This document shows positions 55,253 through 64,000 of a stretch of 64,000 bases of DNA, piece by piece. The position numbers and the translations under genes are program-made. Positions within the stretch are counted from its first letter, which is position 1. Each line of letters opens with the position of its first letter. Origin of the DNA: Paracoccaceae bacterium (GTDB taxonomy: Bacteria > Pseudomonadota > Alphaproteobacteria > Rhodobacterales > Rhodobacteraceae); contig JAHYIZ010000001.1 in the NCBI GenBank assembly GCA_019429405.1, forward strand, positions 108,035 to 172,034, written 5' to 3'. The notes beneath the pieces were generated by a model. It had not been told where the DNA came from, ran no database searches, and saw only the letters and a list, made by a program, of their open reading frames with translations.

Positions 55253-56617
55253 ATGACGAAACTGACAAAACTCCCGGGCCTTGCCGCCGCCGCACTGGCA
55301 GCGCTGGCCCTGCCCGCCTTCGCGCAAGACGCGGCACCCGCCGCCGAAGCGCTGGTCGAGGCGGTGACCGAAGTGGCCGCCGACATCATGGACAAGGGCG
55401 ACGTCGCCTGGATGATGACCTCGACCCTGCTGGTGCTGTTCATGATCGTGCCGGGGCTGGCACTGTTTTACGGCGGCCTCGTGCGCAGCAAGAACATGCT
55501 TTCGGTGCTGATGCAAACCACCACAATCACCGCGCTGGTCATGGTGATCTGGGTGCTCTGGGGCTACTCCTTCGCCTTCGGCGGCGGCACCAGCCCCTAT
55601 TGGGGCGGCACCGGCAAGCTGTTTCTGGCCGGCGTGACGATGGACAGCATGTCTGCCACCTTCACCGACGGCGTGGTGATACCCGAGTTCATCTTTATCG
55701 CCTTCCAGATGACCTTTGCCGCCATCACCTGCGCGCTGATCATCGGGTCTTTCGCGGAACGCGCCAAATTCTCGGCGGTGCTGCTGTTCACCACGCTTTG
55801 GGTGACGCTGGTCTACTTCCCGATCGCCCACATGGTCTGGGATGGCGCCGGGCTGATCTTCAACTGGGGCGCGCTCGACTTTGCAGGCGGCACCGTGGTG
55901 CATATCAACGCCGGTGTCGCGGCGCTGATTGGCGCGGTGATGATCGGCAAGCGCATCGGACTGGGCAAAGACATGATGGCCCCGCATTCGATGACGCTGA
56001 CGCTGGTTGGCGCGGGCATCCTCTGGGTTGGCTGGTTCGGCTTCAACGCGGGCTCGAACCTTGAGGCGAATGGCGGCGCCGGGCTGGCGATGATCAACAC
56101 ATTCACCGCCACCGCAGGCGCGATTCTTGCCTGGACCGGCATTGAGGCCCTGCTGCGCGGCAAGGCCAGCATGCTGGGTGCTGCGTCGGGCCTTGTTGCC
56201 GGCCTCGTGGCGGTGACCCCGGCGGCTGGCTCGGTCGGGCCGGTGGGTGCCATCGTGCTTGGCGCCATTGCTGCGGCGCTCTGCTACTTCTTCGTCGCGG
56301 TGGTGAAAAACAAGCTCGGCTATGACGACAGCCTTGATGTGTTCGGCATTCACGGCATCGGCGGCATTACCGGCGCCATCGGCACCGGCATCTTCACCGC
56401 GCCGTCGCTGGGCGGCACCGGGGCCGAAGACTTCTCGATTGCGGGCCAAGTGCTCATTCAGGCGCAGGCGGTCGGGGTTACGATCTTGTGGTGCGGCGTG
56501 GTCTCGGTGGTGCTGTTCAAGCTGGTGGATATGGTGCTTGGCTTGCGCGTTTCCAGCGATGACGAGCGGCAGGGGCTTGACCTGACCACACACGGCGAAA
56601 GCGCCTACCACGCCTGA
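55253..56617 (+). CDS. amtB: Ammonium transporter AmtB
   Basis: Ammonium channel, 454 residues from ATG 55253, with a cleavable signal (LALPAFA then QDAAPAAEALVE) and eleven transmembrane helices. Signature elements are LFYGGLVRSKNML, FAAITCALIIGSFAERAKF with the conserved FAER motif, DFAGGTVVHINAGVAALI, and the late twin-His helix DVFGIHGIGGITGAIGTG. ATG 55244 is an alternative start. A terminator follows. Confidence 0.95.
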   Translation: MTKLTKLPGLAAAALAALALPAFAQDAAPAAEALVEAVTEVAADIMDKGDVAWMMTSTLLVLFMIVPGLALFYGGLVRSKNMLSVLMQTTTITALVMVIWVLWGYSFAFGGGTSPYWGGTGKLFLAGVTMDSMSATFTDGVVIPEFIFIAFQMTFAAITCALIIGSFAERAKFSAVLLFTTLWVTLVYFPIAHMVWDGAGLIFNWGALDFAGGTVVHINAGVAALIGAVMIGKRIGLGKDMMAPHSMTLTLVGAGILWVGWFGFNAGSNLEANGGAGLAMINTFTATAGAILAWTGIEALLRGKASMLGAASGLVAGLVAVTPAAGSVGPVGAIVLGAIAAALCYFFVAVVKNKLGYDDSLDVFGIHGIGGITGAIGTGIFTAPSLGGTGAEDFSIAGQVLIQAQAVGVTILWCGVVSVVLFKLVDMVLGLRVSSDDERQGLDLTTHGESAYHA

Positions 56618-56641
56618 TCCTCTCGGCGCGGTGGCAAGAAA

Positions 56642-56666
56642 GGCAGGGCGCAGGCCCTGCCTTTTT
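56642..56666 (+). terminator. Rho-independent terminator after amtB
   Basis: Perfect 8-bp stem GGCAGGGC / GCCCTGCC, loop GCAG, then TTTTT. Closes the glnK-amtB transcript 25 bp after the amtB stop. Confidence 0.9.
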
Positions 56667-56675
56667 CGTTTGCCC

Positions 56676-57863
56676 TCAGACCCCCGCCGCAATGATCGCG
56701 CGCGCCAGCACCGGCACCGTTTCGGCATTCAGCCCGGCGATGTTGAGGCGGCTGTCGCTGACCATGTAGATCGCATTATCGACGCGCATCTTTTCGACCT
56801 GCTCGGGGCTGGCCCCCAGCCGCGAGAACATGCCCCGGTGCTGCGCCAGAAAACCGAAGCGGTCCGACCCGGCCAGCCCGCGCAACTCGGCGGCCAGTTG
56901 CTCGCGCAGGGCCAGCATGCCCCGCCGCACCTCTTCAAGTTCCGCCTGCCAGTCGGCGCGCAACCCCGCGTCTGTCAGGATCATCGTCACAAGGCGTGAC
57001 CCGTGGTCGGGCGCAAACGAATAGTTCTGCCGGTTGAGATAGGCAAAATTGCCCTGCACCAGATCGCGCGTTGCCCCCTCGGGCGCCAACGCCAGCAAAA
57101 TGCCGGTGCGCTCGCGGTAGATGCCAAAGTTCTTGCTGCACGAGGCCGCAATCAACACCTGCGGCAGCCGCGCCGCCAGCAGCCTTGTGCCCGCCGCATC
57201 GTCATCCAGCCCGTCGCCAAAGCCCTGATAGGCAAGGTCTACCAGCGGCAACGCGCCGGTGCGCTCCAGCAGGTTCGCGACCTCGGCCCATTCCGGCATC
57301 GTCAGGTTGGCGCCCGTCGGGTTGTGGCAGCAGCCATGCAGCAGCACCACATCGCCCGCGCCTGCCTGCGCGAGGTCGGCCATCATGCCGGTAAAATCGA
57401 CGCCGCGCGACTCGGCGTCAAAATAGCGGTAGGCTCTGGTCTTGATGCCCAGATAGCTCAGAATCGTCAGGTGGTTCGGCCATGTCGGGTCAGACACCCA
57501 GACGGTGGCATCGGGCGCCGCCATGCGGACCAGCTCCAGCGCCTGGCGCACCGCGCCGGTGCCGCCCACCGTGGCCAGCGCCGCCACCCGCGCCTCGGGG
57601 TAACCAAAGCCCAAAATCATCTCGGCCATCGCTGCGTGATAGGCGGGCTCGCCCGCGAGCGAAGTGTAGGTCTTGGTCGTCTCGCTTTCCCACAGCCGCT
57701 TTTCGGCGGCCTTGACCGCGCGCATCACCGGGGTGAGGCCGCTCGCATCCTTGTAAACACCCACGCCAAGGTCAATCTTGCCCGGCCTCGGGTCGGCCTT
57801 CAGCATTCCCATCAGCGCCAATATCTTGTCGGCGGCCTGCGGTCTGAGATTGTGCAGCATCAT
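56676..57863 (-). CDS. Aromatic/aspartate class I aminotransferase
   Basis: PLP-dependent transaminase, 395 residues, of the TyrB/AspC group. Features: GKIDLGVGVYKDASGLTPVM, SDPTWPNH, LHGCCHNPTGANLT, VDLAYQGFGDGL, and the PLP lysine in ASCSKNFGIYRERTG. R375-region SRLNIAGLN is conserved. It likely transaminates aromatic amino acids and aspartate; tyrB is the best guess. It overlaps the sulfurtransferase stop by 4 nt. Confidence 0.92.
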   Translation of the reverse strand: MMLHNLRPQAADKILALMGMLKADPRPGKIDLGVGVYKDASGLTPVMRAVKAAEKRLWESETTKTYTSLAGEPAYHAAMAEMILGFGYPEARVAALATVGGTGAVRQALELVRMAAPDATVWVSDPTWPNHLTILSYLGIKTRAYRYFDAESRGVDFTGMMADLAQAGAGDVVLLHGCCHNPTGANLTMPEWAEVANLLERTGALPLVDLAYQGFGDGLDDDAAGTRLLAARLPQVLIAASCSKNFGIYRERTGILLALAPEGATRDLVQGNFAYLNRQNYSFAPDHGSRLVTMILTDAGLRADWQAELEEVRRGMLALREQLAAELRGLAGSDRFGFLAQHRGMFSRLGASPEQVEKMRVDNAIYMVSDSRLNIAGLNAETVPVLARAIIAAGV

Positions 57864-58729
57864 GCGCCCTTTTCCAGTTTCGCGGTGGCCACCCGCAAAT
57901 CATTATACATGCCCCATTCCGACCACGACCCATCGTAAACGGCATGGTTGTGGTGCCCGATCAGTTCAAGCGCGAGGTCAAGCACCGCTGCCGTCACGCC
58001 CGAACCGCAACTGCTGATGATCGGCTTGCGCAGGTTCACCCCCGCCGCCTCGAATGCCGCGCGCAGCGCCGTTGCGGGTTTCATGGTGCCATCTTCGGCC
58101 AGCAATTCGGTGAACGGCAGGTTCTTCGACCCCGGAATATGCCCGCCCCGCAGCCCCGGACGCGGCTCCGCCTCGACCCCCGCAAAGCGCCCGCGCGAGC
58201 GTGCATCGACAATTTCGTGGTCGCCCAGCTTCGAGGCGGCGGCGACCTGCGTGACATCCTTCACCAGCTCGGCGTGGCGCTGCACGGTGATGTGGCGGTC
58301 GCGCAAGATCGGCGGCATGTCTTCGACCGGGCGCCCCTCGGCCAGCCATTTGGGAAAGCCGCCATCAAGCACCGCCACATCATGCTTACCCATCAGCCGA
58401 AACGTCCACCACACGCGCGGCGCAGAAAAGATGCCGGACTGGTCGTAGACCACCACCTGATGCCCGTCGCCAATACCCATCGCCCGCATCCGGCTGATGA
58501 ATTTCTCCGCCGGCGGCGCCATATGCGGCAGCGTTGAGCGGGTATCGGCAATATCGTCAATATCGAAGAACCGCGCGCCGGGCACATGCGCTGCCTCATA
58601 ACCCGCCCGCGCATCTTGCCCGCTGTCAGGCATGAACCAGCTTGCGTCGAGCACCCGCAGGTCGGGGTCTTTCAGATGCGTCTTAAGCCAGTCGGTCGAT
58701 ACCAGCGTTTTGGGGTCATCATTGGCCAT
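57860..58729 (-). CDS. sseA: 3-mercaptopyruvate sulfurtransferase
   Basis: Two-domain rhodanese-type enzyme, 289 residues, transferring sulfur from mercaptopyruvate. The N-terminal inactive domain has VLDASWFMPDSG; the C-terminal domain has VDARSRGRFAG, PGSKNLPF and the active cysteine in SSCGSGVTA, the CGSGVT loop of mercaptopyruvate (rather than thiosulfate) sulfurtransferases. ATG 58729 begins MANDDPKTLVSTDWL. Co-transcribed with the aminotransferase, which may supply mercaptopyruvate by transaminating cysteine. Confidence 0.92.
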   Translation of the reverse strand: MANDDPKTLVSTDWLKTHLKDPDLRVLDASWFMPDSGQDARAGYEAAHVPGARFFDIDDIADTRSTLPHMAPPAEKFISRMRAMGIGDGHQVVVYDQSGIFSAPRVWWTFRLMGKHDVAVLDGGFPKWLAEGRPVEDMPPILRDRHITVQRHAELVKDVTQVAAASKLGDHEIVDARSRGRFAGVEAEPRPGLRGGHIPGSKNLPFTELLAEDGTMKPATALRAAFEAAGVNLRKPIISSCGSGVTAAVLDLALELIGHHNHAVYDGSWSEWGMYNDLRVATAKLEKGA

Positions 58730-58838
58730 GCCGCACCTCCGCTTTGCGGGGCCAGACTTACGCGCCGGGGCGCGGTGAGGCAAGGGCGGCAATGCCCGTT
58801 TGGCGGTTGCGCATTGGCCGCCAGGGCTTCGCGCCTCG

Positions 58839-59312
58839 TCAGTGGTTCTGCTTCATGATCCGCGCCTTCTGGCGGTCCCAGTCGCGCTTGGCCTCGGTGG
58901 CGCGCTTGTCGGCCAGCTTCTTGCCCTTGGCGATGCCGATCTTCAGCTTCACCCGGCCCCGGTCGTTGAAATACATCACGATCGGCACAATCGTCATGCC
59001 CTCGCGCCCCACCGCGTTCCAGAGCCGCGACAGCTCGCGCTTTGAAACCAGCAGCTTGCGCCGCCGCCGCGGTTCATGGCCGAAGACTCCGGCCTGCATA
59101 TAGGGTGCGATATAGGCGTTGATCAGCCACAACTCGCCGCCCTCGACACTGGCATAACTTTCGGCAATGTTGCTTTGCCCGATCCGAAGCGACTTCACCT
59201 CCGACCCGGTCAGAATGATCCCGGCCTCAAGATCGCTCTCGATGGCATAATCGAACCGCGCCCGGCGGTTTTCGGCAATGGTCTTGGAATTGGGGTCGGA
59301 TTTCTCGGCCAT
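58839..59312 (-). CDS. smpB: SsrA-binding protein SmpB
   Basis: Binds tmRNA and enables trans-translation at stalled ribosomes. The 157-residue protein has [38 protein letters not shown], the LINAYIAPY strand and a basic C-terminal tail with [16 protein letters not shown] 59312 is the normal start; the frame extends 11 codons without support. The tmRNA gene itself is not in the window. Confidence 0.96.
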   Translation of the reverse strand: MAEKSDPNSKTIAENRRARFDYAIESDLEAGIILTGSEVKSLRIGQSNIAESYASVEGGELWLINAYIAPYMQAGVFGHEPRRRRKLLVSKRELSRLWNAVGREGMTIVPIVMYFNDRGRVKLKIGIAKGKKLADKRATEAKRDWDRQKARIMKQNH

Positions 59313-59360
59313 GACCGCCCCGAGATAGTCCCCCCCGCCGCGCAAGTCCAGATGCGCCGG

Positions 59361-59432
59361 GCTTCTTCTACGTCCAAATACCCTCGGGGGGTGAATGGCG
59401 CGCGCCGCGCGCCAGAGGGGGCGGAAGGCCCC
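59361..59432 (-). repeat. Dispersed G/C-rich intergenic element, copy 6
   Basis: On the minus strand: CACCCCCCGAGGGTATTTGG followed by ACGTAGAAGAAGCCCGG, with GGCGCGCGCCGCGCGCC and GGGGGCGGAAGGCCCCC hairpins on the other side. It fills the smpB-dehydratase gap. It shares a 21-nt identity with copy 4. Confidence 0.8.
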
Positions 59433-60221
59433 CTATTCGGCCTCGGCACTCATGCAGATCCGCCCGTCTGGCCCCGCCACCCAAAGCCGCCCGCCCGCGT
59501 GGCAAAACCGCAGCTCTTCATGATCAAGCGCCGCCGAAACGCCGCGAAACGCAAACCGCCGCAGCGGACCCTCCGCCGCCGCAACCAGCATCAGCACCTG
59601 CGCCAGCAGCGGCCCGTGCACCACCAGCCCGCCATAGCCCTCGACCTCGCGCGCATAGTCTCGGTCATAGTGAATGCGGTGGCCATTGAGCGTCAGCGCC
59701 GAATAGCGGAAGAGATCGACGGTCGAAAACCGCTGCCGCCGCACCTCGCCGCCCTCGGGCGCCCGCGGCACGGGCGGCGCCACCTGCCCCGGACCTGGGT
59801 CTTGGCGGTAGACGAGGTCTTGCCACTCGGTCACGCAAAGCGCACCCGCTTGCGCAATCTCGTGGCGCAGCGTCACGAACCCCAGAGGGCCGCTGCGACC
59901 CTCCTTCAGCGTCACCGCCTCGATCACAGTGGTCTTTTCCGCCTCGCGCCCAGTGTAAAGCGGCGCGTGAAATGCAAGCCGTCCGCCTGCCCACATCCTC
60001 CGTGGCAGCCCAAGGTCGGGAATGAACCCGCCCCGCGCCGGGTGCCCGTCGCGCCCCAGCGCGGCGTCAGGAAGCGCCTGCCAGAAATAGACCTGATGCG
60101 CAAAGGGCGGCAACGGCGCACCGGGCCGCCAGTCGATACCCAAAACCGCCGCCAGGGCCTCGGCACGGGCCGGGTCCATCGCATCGCGGCCAACGCGCGT
60201 CTTGCCAACAAAATCGCTCAT
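59433..60221 (-). CDS. MaoC/HTD2-like acyl-thioester dehydratase
   Basis: A 262-residue double hot-dog protein. The N-terminal half resembles the FAS1-like dehydratase domain, and the C-terminal half has the hydratase motif [20 protein letters not shown] followed by [18 protein letters not shown], containing the catalytic Asp/His pair of MaoC-type hydratases. Relatives include 3-hydroxyacyl-thioester dehydratase 2 and mesaconyl-C4-CoA hydratase. The start at 60221 ([11 protein letters not shown]) is preferred to a 249-nt longer frame. Substrate unknown. Confidence 0.85.
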   Translation of the reverse strand: MSDFVGKTRVGRDAMDPARAEALAAVLGIDWRPGAPLPPFAHQVYFWQALPDAALGRDGHPARGGFIPDLGLPRRMWAGGRLAFHAPLYTGREAEKTTVIEAVTLKEGRSGPLGFVTLRHEIAQAGALCVTEWQDLVYRQDPGPGQVAPPVPRAPEGGEVRRQRFSTVDLFRYSALTLNGHRIHYDRDYAREVEGYGGLVVHGPLLAQVLMLVAAAEGPLRRFAFRGVSAALDHEELRFCHAGGRLWVAGPDGRICMSAEAE

Positions 60222-60420
60222 GCCACGCAGAGTGCGGCATCCGAACGGCCTTCGCAAGATACGCGCGGCAAGCCCTTTGTGCGCCTGCAGCGGGTGGGCC
60301 GGGCCGGGGCGTGGCCGCAAGGCCGCGCAACCCCGGCCGGGCACCGGGCGACTGCAATCTCCTTGCCCTGCCCGGATCGGCGCTTTATTGCCATTGCCAA
60401 CCATTTCCGGGAGGACGCCC

Positions 60421-62154
60421 ATGAAAAACACCCGTTTCGACAAGTCCAAACTGCCTTCACGCCATGTCACCGAGGGCCCCTCGCGCGCGCCGCACCGCAG
60501 CTATTTCTACGCCATGGGCATCACCGAGGAAGAAATCAGCCAGCCGTGGGTCGGTGTCGCGACCTGCTGGAACGAGGCGGCGCCCTGCAACATCGCGCTG
60601 AACCGGCAAGCCCAATCGGTCAAGATGGGGGTAAAAAAGGGTGGCGGCACCCCGCGTGAATTCACCACCATCACGGTGACCGATGGCATCGCGATGGGGC
60701 ACGAGGGGATGCGAAGCTCGCTGGCCAGCCGCGACGTTATCGCCGACTCGGTCGAATTGACCATGCGCGGCCACTGCTATGATGCGCTCGTGGGCATCGC
60801 GGGGTGCGACAAGTCGCTGCCCGGCATGATGATGGCGATGGTGCGGCTCAATGTTCCTTCGGTCTTCATTTACGGCGGCTCGATTTTGCCCGGCCGCCTC
60901 AATGGCCGCGACATCGTGGTGCAGGATGTGTTCGAGGCGGTGGGCCAGCATCAGGCGGGCAACATGTCAGATGCAGAGCTTGCGATTCTGGAAAAACTCG
61001 CCTGCCCCAGCGCGGGCGCCTGCGGCGGGCAATACACCGCCAACACAATGGCCTGCGTTTCCGAGGCCATTGGCCTTGCGCTCTTGAACTCGTCGGGCGC
61101 ACCAGCGCCTTACGAAAGCCGCGACCAGTATGGCGACGCCACCGGGGTTGCGGTGATGAACCTGATCGAGAAGAATATCCGCGCCCGTGACATCGTCACC
61201 CGCAAGGCGCTGGAAAATGCCGCCCGCGTGGTGGCCTGCACGGGGGGCAGCACCAATGCCGGGCTGCACCTGCCTGCAATCGCCAACGAGGCGGGGATCG
61301 ACTTTGATCTGTTCGATGTCTGCGATATCTTCCACGACACCCCCTATTTCGTGAACCTGCGCCCCGGCGGCGAATATGTGGCAAAAGACCTGTTCGAGGC
61401 GGGCGGTGTGCCGGTGGTGCTCAAGGAACTCGCCAAGGCGGGCCTGTTGCACCTCGACTGCATAACCGCTTCGGGCCGCACCTTGGGCGAGGAGCTGGAG
61501 CTGATCACGGGCGAGCCCGACGGCAAGGTCATCCACCCGGTTGCCACCCCGATCACCCAGACCGGCGGCGTGGTCGGCCTGAAAGGCAACATCGCCCCCG
61601 AAGGCGCGATCGTGAAGGTCGCGGGCATGGCGCCCGAGCAACAGGTCTTCACCGGACCGGCGCGCGTCTTTGAGTGCGAGGAAGACGCATTTGAGGCGGT
61701 GCAGGCACGCACCTACCACGAAGGCGACGTGCTGGTGATCCGCAACGAAGGCCCTGCAGGCGGCCCCGGCATGCGCGAAATGCTGGCCACCACCGCCGCG
61801 CTTTCCGGGCAGGGCATGGGCAAGAAGGTGGCGCTGATTACCGATGGCCGTTTTTCGGGCGCCACGCGCGGCTTCTGTGTCGGCCATGTCGGGCCAGAGG
61901 CGGCCTATGGCGGGCCGATCGCACTGCTGAAAGATGGCGACGTGATCACCATCGACGCGATCAAGGGCGAGATTTCGGTGGCGCTCAGCGACGCCGAACT
62001 GGCCGCCCGCAAGGCGCTGTGGAAAGGCCCGCGCAAAACCGACTACGCTTCGGGCGCTTTGTGGAAATACGCGCGCCTCGTCGGCCCCACCCGTTATGGC
62101 GCTGTTTCCCACCCCGGCGCCAAGGCCGAAACGCATGTCTACATGGACCAATAA
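60421..62154 (+). CDS. ilvD: Dihydroxyacid dehydratase
   Basis: Fe-S enzyme of valine, leucine and isoleucine synthesis. The 577-residue protein has the cluster cysteines in [20 protein letters not shown] and [17 protein letters not shown], and the C-terminal [24 protein letters not shown] 60421 has GGAGG 7 nt upstream. The frame upstream overlaps the divergent dehydratase gene and is not coding. Confidence 0.97.
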   Translation: MKNTRFDKSKLPSRHVTEGPSRAPHRSYFYAMGITEEEISQPWVGVATCWNEAAPCNIALNRQAQSVKMGVKKGGGTPREFTTITVTDGIAMGHEGMRSSLASRDVIADSVELTMRGHCYDALVGIAGCDKSLPGMMMAMVRLNVPSVFIYGGSILPGRLNGRDIVVQDVFEAVGQHQAGNMSDAELAILEKLACPSAGACGGQYTANTMACVSEAIGLALLNSSGAPAPYESRDQYGDATGVAVMNLIEKNIRARDIVTRKALENAARVVACTGGSTNAGLHLPAIANEAGIDFDLFDVCDIFHDTPYFVNLRPGGEYVAKDLFEAGGVPVVLKELAKAGLLHLDCITASGRTLGEELELITGEPDGKVIHPVATPITQTGGVVGLKGNIAPEGAIVKVAGMAPEQQVFTGPARVFECEEDAFEAVQARTYHEGDVLVIRNEGPAGGPGMREMLATTAALSGQGMGKKVALITDGRFSGATRGFCVGHVGPEAAYGGPIALLKDGDVITIDAIKGEISVALSDAELAARKALWKGPRKTDYASGALWKYARLVGPTRYGAVSHPGAKAETHVYMDQ

Positions 62155-62779
62155 GGCGCCATGGGCACTGGCGCTGGCCGCGACGCTGGCCAGCGCCGCC
62201 TGCGTGCCGCTGTTCGGCGGGACCCAGGCGCCCACCAGCATGGCGCTTTCCTCTGGTGGACCGGTGATTGTCGGCCCGAGCGGTTTTTGTATCGATCTGG
62301 CGCAAAGCCACGAGCAAGGCGCCAACGCCTTTGTGCTGCTGGGCAGTTGCGCCTCGCTTTCGCGCAGCGCCGAGGCCGGGCGCCCGGCCGCCAAGGCGGT
62401 GCTGACCGCCTCGGTCACACCTGCTGCAGTGGATGCGCCGCCGCTATCGCGGTCGTTCAAGCAACTGGAAACCTATCTGCGCACCGAGGCGGGGCGTGCC
62501 GCGCTTTCGCGCAGCGGCGATGCGGCTACGGTAAAGGTCGTCCGCACCCAGATCGCGGGCGATGTGCTGCTGATCGAGTTGACCGACACCGCGCCGTTGG
62601 GCGCCAACCGGGTGCAGGCGCGCAGTTGGCGCGCGCTGATGCAAATCCGCGGGCGCATCGTGTCGCTTGCGGTGCTGGGGCTGGCCTCCGAGCCGCTGAA
62701 CAGCACCACCCTGCGGATGCTGGCCAGCGACTTTTCGGCCGCGTTGCGGGCCGCAAACGGGGGCGAAGCGGCTGGCTGA
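62135..62779 (+). CDS. Predicted lipoprotein of unknown function
   Basis: A 214-residue protein whose N-terminus, [20 protein letters not shown], is a signal ending in a lipobox-like SAAC. The rest is soluble, with [24 protein letters not shown] and [21 protein letters not shown]. The start overlaps the last 20 nt of ilvD in another frame, so coupled translation is expected. I do not recognise the family. A well-placed typical lipobox and Rhodobacteraceae-like codon use argue for a real gene. Confidence 0.75.
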   Translation: MSTWTNKAPWALALAATLASAACVPLFGGTQAPTSMALSSGGPVIVGPSGFCIDLAQSHEQGANAFVLLGSCASLSRSAEAGRPAAKAVLTASVTPAAVDAPPLSRSFKQLETYLRTEAGRAALSRSGDAATVKVVRTQIAGDVLLIELTDTAPLGANRVQARSWRALMQIRGRIVSLAVLGLASEPLNSTTLRMLASDFSAALRAANGGEAAG

Positions 62780-62902
62780 CGCTGGTTATCGCGCCCAGGG
62801 CGCGAAACGGGACGATTTTCTCACTTGCGTTGTTTGCCGAATTGCAACGATTTGGGCTAACTGTTTCCACAAGCATGACGATTGTGCGACCACCGGGCTG
62901 CC

Positions 62903-63676
62903 ATGGACCTCAAACGCGAAACCATTCTTGACCGAATTCTGACCCGCCGCGCGCTGGCACACTGGCGCCGCGCCGCCCGTCTGGCTGACCGCATGCGGCT
63001 TGGCTTGCTGCGCGGCGTGCGCGACGATGCCGTGCTGCTGCGCCGCGAAATTGACCGGGTGCTGCATGTCGCCGACGCGCGGCTGACATTGCCGCTGCTC
63101 GGAACCGACGCGATTCGCAGCCCCGCGGGCACCGACTGGGCCTGGCGCCCCGAAATTTGGCGCGGCCCGGTGGTGCCCGCCGGGCATTCGGGCCTGCCCA
63201 GCCGGGCCATGCTGGGTGCCGAAGCCACGGTATTTCACGATTGCCCAGTCAGCGAGCTGACCGTGCGCCAGATCCGCAACCGCCGCGAGACCGACCTCGC
63301 GCCCTACGGGTTGCGGCTGGATGTGTTCCGGTTTGGCGGCTCTTTCCTGTCGCTGGCGCTGGATCTGCCGCCCGGCGCGGTGCAGGGGCTGCGGCTGAGC
63401 CACCTGATCCGGCTCGATTGCAGGGTCGAGGTGGAAAGACCGCTCGAAATCTTCGCGCGGCTCAACGTGCGCCACGGCCCGAACACCGAGCAGGTGGTGC
63501 GCGAACTGCCGCTGACGCAGGACGATATCTGGGTCGATTTCGACCTTGCCTATACCAAGATCAATGAAAAGCGGGTGGAAAAGGCCTGGGTCGACCTGAT
63601 CTTCGAAGGCCCAGAGATGAACCAGATCGTGATCCGCGATCTGACTCTGTCGCGCCGCCCGCGCGCCGAAATTTAG
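62903..63676 (+). CDS. DUF6478 family protein
   Basis: A 257-residue protein of a family largely restricted to Rhodobacteraceae, of unknown function. It begins MDLKRETILDRILTRRALAHWRRAARLA (helical, basic), then a beta-rich domain with DWAWRPEIWRGP, VFHDCPVSELTVRQI and FGGSFLSLALDLP, ending in IFEGPEMNQIVIRDLTLSRRPRAE. No signal peptide. The following gene starts 8 bp after its stop. Confidence 0.8.
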   Translation: MDLKRETILDRILTRRALAHWRRAARLADRMRLGLLRGVRDDAVLLRREIDRVLHVADARLTLPLLGTDAIRSPAGTDWAWRPEIWRGPVVPAGHSGLPSRAMLGAEATVFHDCPVSELTVRQIRNRRETDLAPYGLRLDVFRFGGSFLSLALDLPPGAVQGLRLSHLIRLDCRVEVERPLEIFARLNVRHGPNTEQVVRELPLTQDDIWVDFDLAYTKINEKRVEKAWVDLIFEGPEMNQIVIRDLTLSRRPRAEI

Positions 63677-63684
63677 GGGAAGAC

Positions 63685-64000
63685 ATGGACTATTCGCTGG
63701 AAATGCAGCGCATTCGCGCCGGGCGCTGGGAGGCGGTTCTGGTCGGGCCTGATGCCTCCGGGCTGCAAATCACGCATCTCGAACGCAAGCTGCCGGGGCT
63801 TGAGACAACGCCCGACGGCGCGGGGCGCTGGCGGTTGAGCCTGCCGATTCCGGCGGAGGTGCTTCATGACGGGGTGCAGACCTTCCTGCTGCAAGATGCC
63901 CCGAGCGGCGAGGTGCTAGCGCATTTCAGCATCGTTTCCGGGGTGCCGCTGGAAGACGATCTGCGCGCCGAGATTGACCTGTTGCGGGGCGAGCTTGATA
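63685..64000 (+). CDS. Unknown gene, 3' end cut by window edge
   Basis: The first 105 codons begin MDYSLEMQRIRAGRWEAVL, after GGGGAAGAC. Visible text is beta-rich (GRWRLSLPIPAEVLHDGVQT) and then acidic helical (DDLRAEIDLLRGELD), which could begin a coiled coil. I do not recognise the family. Tight spacing makes it co-transcribed with the DUF6478 gene. Confidence 0.75.
   Translation, partial: MDYSLEMQRIRAGRWEAVLVGPDASGLQITHLERKLPGLETTPDGAGRWRLSLPIPAEVLHDGVQTFLLQDAPSGEVLAHFSIVSGVPLEDDLRAEIDLLRGELD

Noticed and set aside
55061-56728. 555-codon minus-strand frame opposite amtB
   Set aside because: Repetitive His/Gly/Asp/Arg composition and complete overlap with amtB show it is a shadow.
60967-62460. 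497-codon minus-strand frame opposite ilvD
   Set aside because: ilvD on the plus strand has every catalytic motif; the antisense frame is a product of high third-position GC.

Overview
This 64 kb window is chromosomal DNA from an alphaproteobacterium, almost certainly of the Rhodobacteraceae (Rhodobacter/Gemmobacter/Roseobacter lineage). The evidence is high GC with strong third-position GC bias, the split cytochrome aa3 locus (coxB-ctaB-small gene-ctaG-coxC-SURF1-thrC) without coxA beside it, the chvI-chvG-hprK-rapZ-EIIA-ptsH regulatory block next to pckA, a methylsuccinyl-CoA dehydrogenase of the ethylmalonyl-CoA pathway, three tandem peptide deformylase-family genes, and family-restricted genes (DUF6473, DUF6478, Hint-domain proteins). 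I see no tRNA, rRNA, insertion sequence, prophage or CRISPR array. The gene content is mostly core housekeeping.

Layout. 1-3.1 kb: end of an EamA permease, mtnP, tldD. 3.3-12.7 kb: aa3 oxidase subunit and assembly genes with a terminator after coxC, then SURF1, thrC, an M16 peptidase, a GNAT acetyltransferase, a DUF1697 gene and a GlcD-like flavoprotein. 12.8-16 kb: apt, a MntR-type regulator, a DUF6473 gene, 3-hydroxybutyryl-CoA dehydrogenase. 16-24 kb: a regulatory block in which ptsH, EIIA, rapZ, truncated hprK, chvG and chvI overlap by 4 nt at every junction, divergent from pckA, followed by gdhA. 24-27.5 kb: rnr and dapE. 27.8-30.5 kb: two tandem Hint-domain genes, the first a probable surface or secreted protein. 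30.5-34 kb: a TauE/SafE permease, mcd, recO, DUF1491. 34-41.7 kb: era-rnc-lepB-acpS-pdxJ, DUF2062, the RelA/SpoT homologue, rpoZ, folK. 41.8-48 kb: a NYN protein, a DedA-like membrane protein, ispH, rnhA, a TRIC-type channel, a GlsB-type protein, fmt and three deformylase-family genes. 48-54.6 kb: a PatB-type lyase, an unknown gene, a lytic transglycosylase, mlaA-mlaC, a class A PBP. 54.9-64 kb: glnK-amtB, aromatic aminotransferase, sulfurtransferase, smpB, a MaoC/HTD2-type dehydratase, ilvD, a small lipoprotein-like gene, DUF6478 and a truncated unknown gene.

How the parts fit: the window combines aerobic respiration, carbon-flux control at the PEP node (ChvGI, a sugar-less PTS branch, PckA), nitrogen assimilation (GdhA, GlnK-AmtB), acetyl-CoA assimilation (Mcd) and the cell envelope. 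The most interesting non-coding signals are a perfect FNR-type palindrome between tldD and coxB, evenly spaced direct repeats in the chvI-pckA and gdhA upstream regions, a 36-bp palindrome upstream of the Hint genes, and a family of G/C-rich intergenic elements sharing a TATTT core. The most interesting protein-level signals are a deformylase-like protein lacking its catalytic Glu and metal Cys, and a Hint paralogue lacking the nucleophilic Cys.
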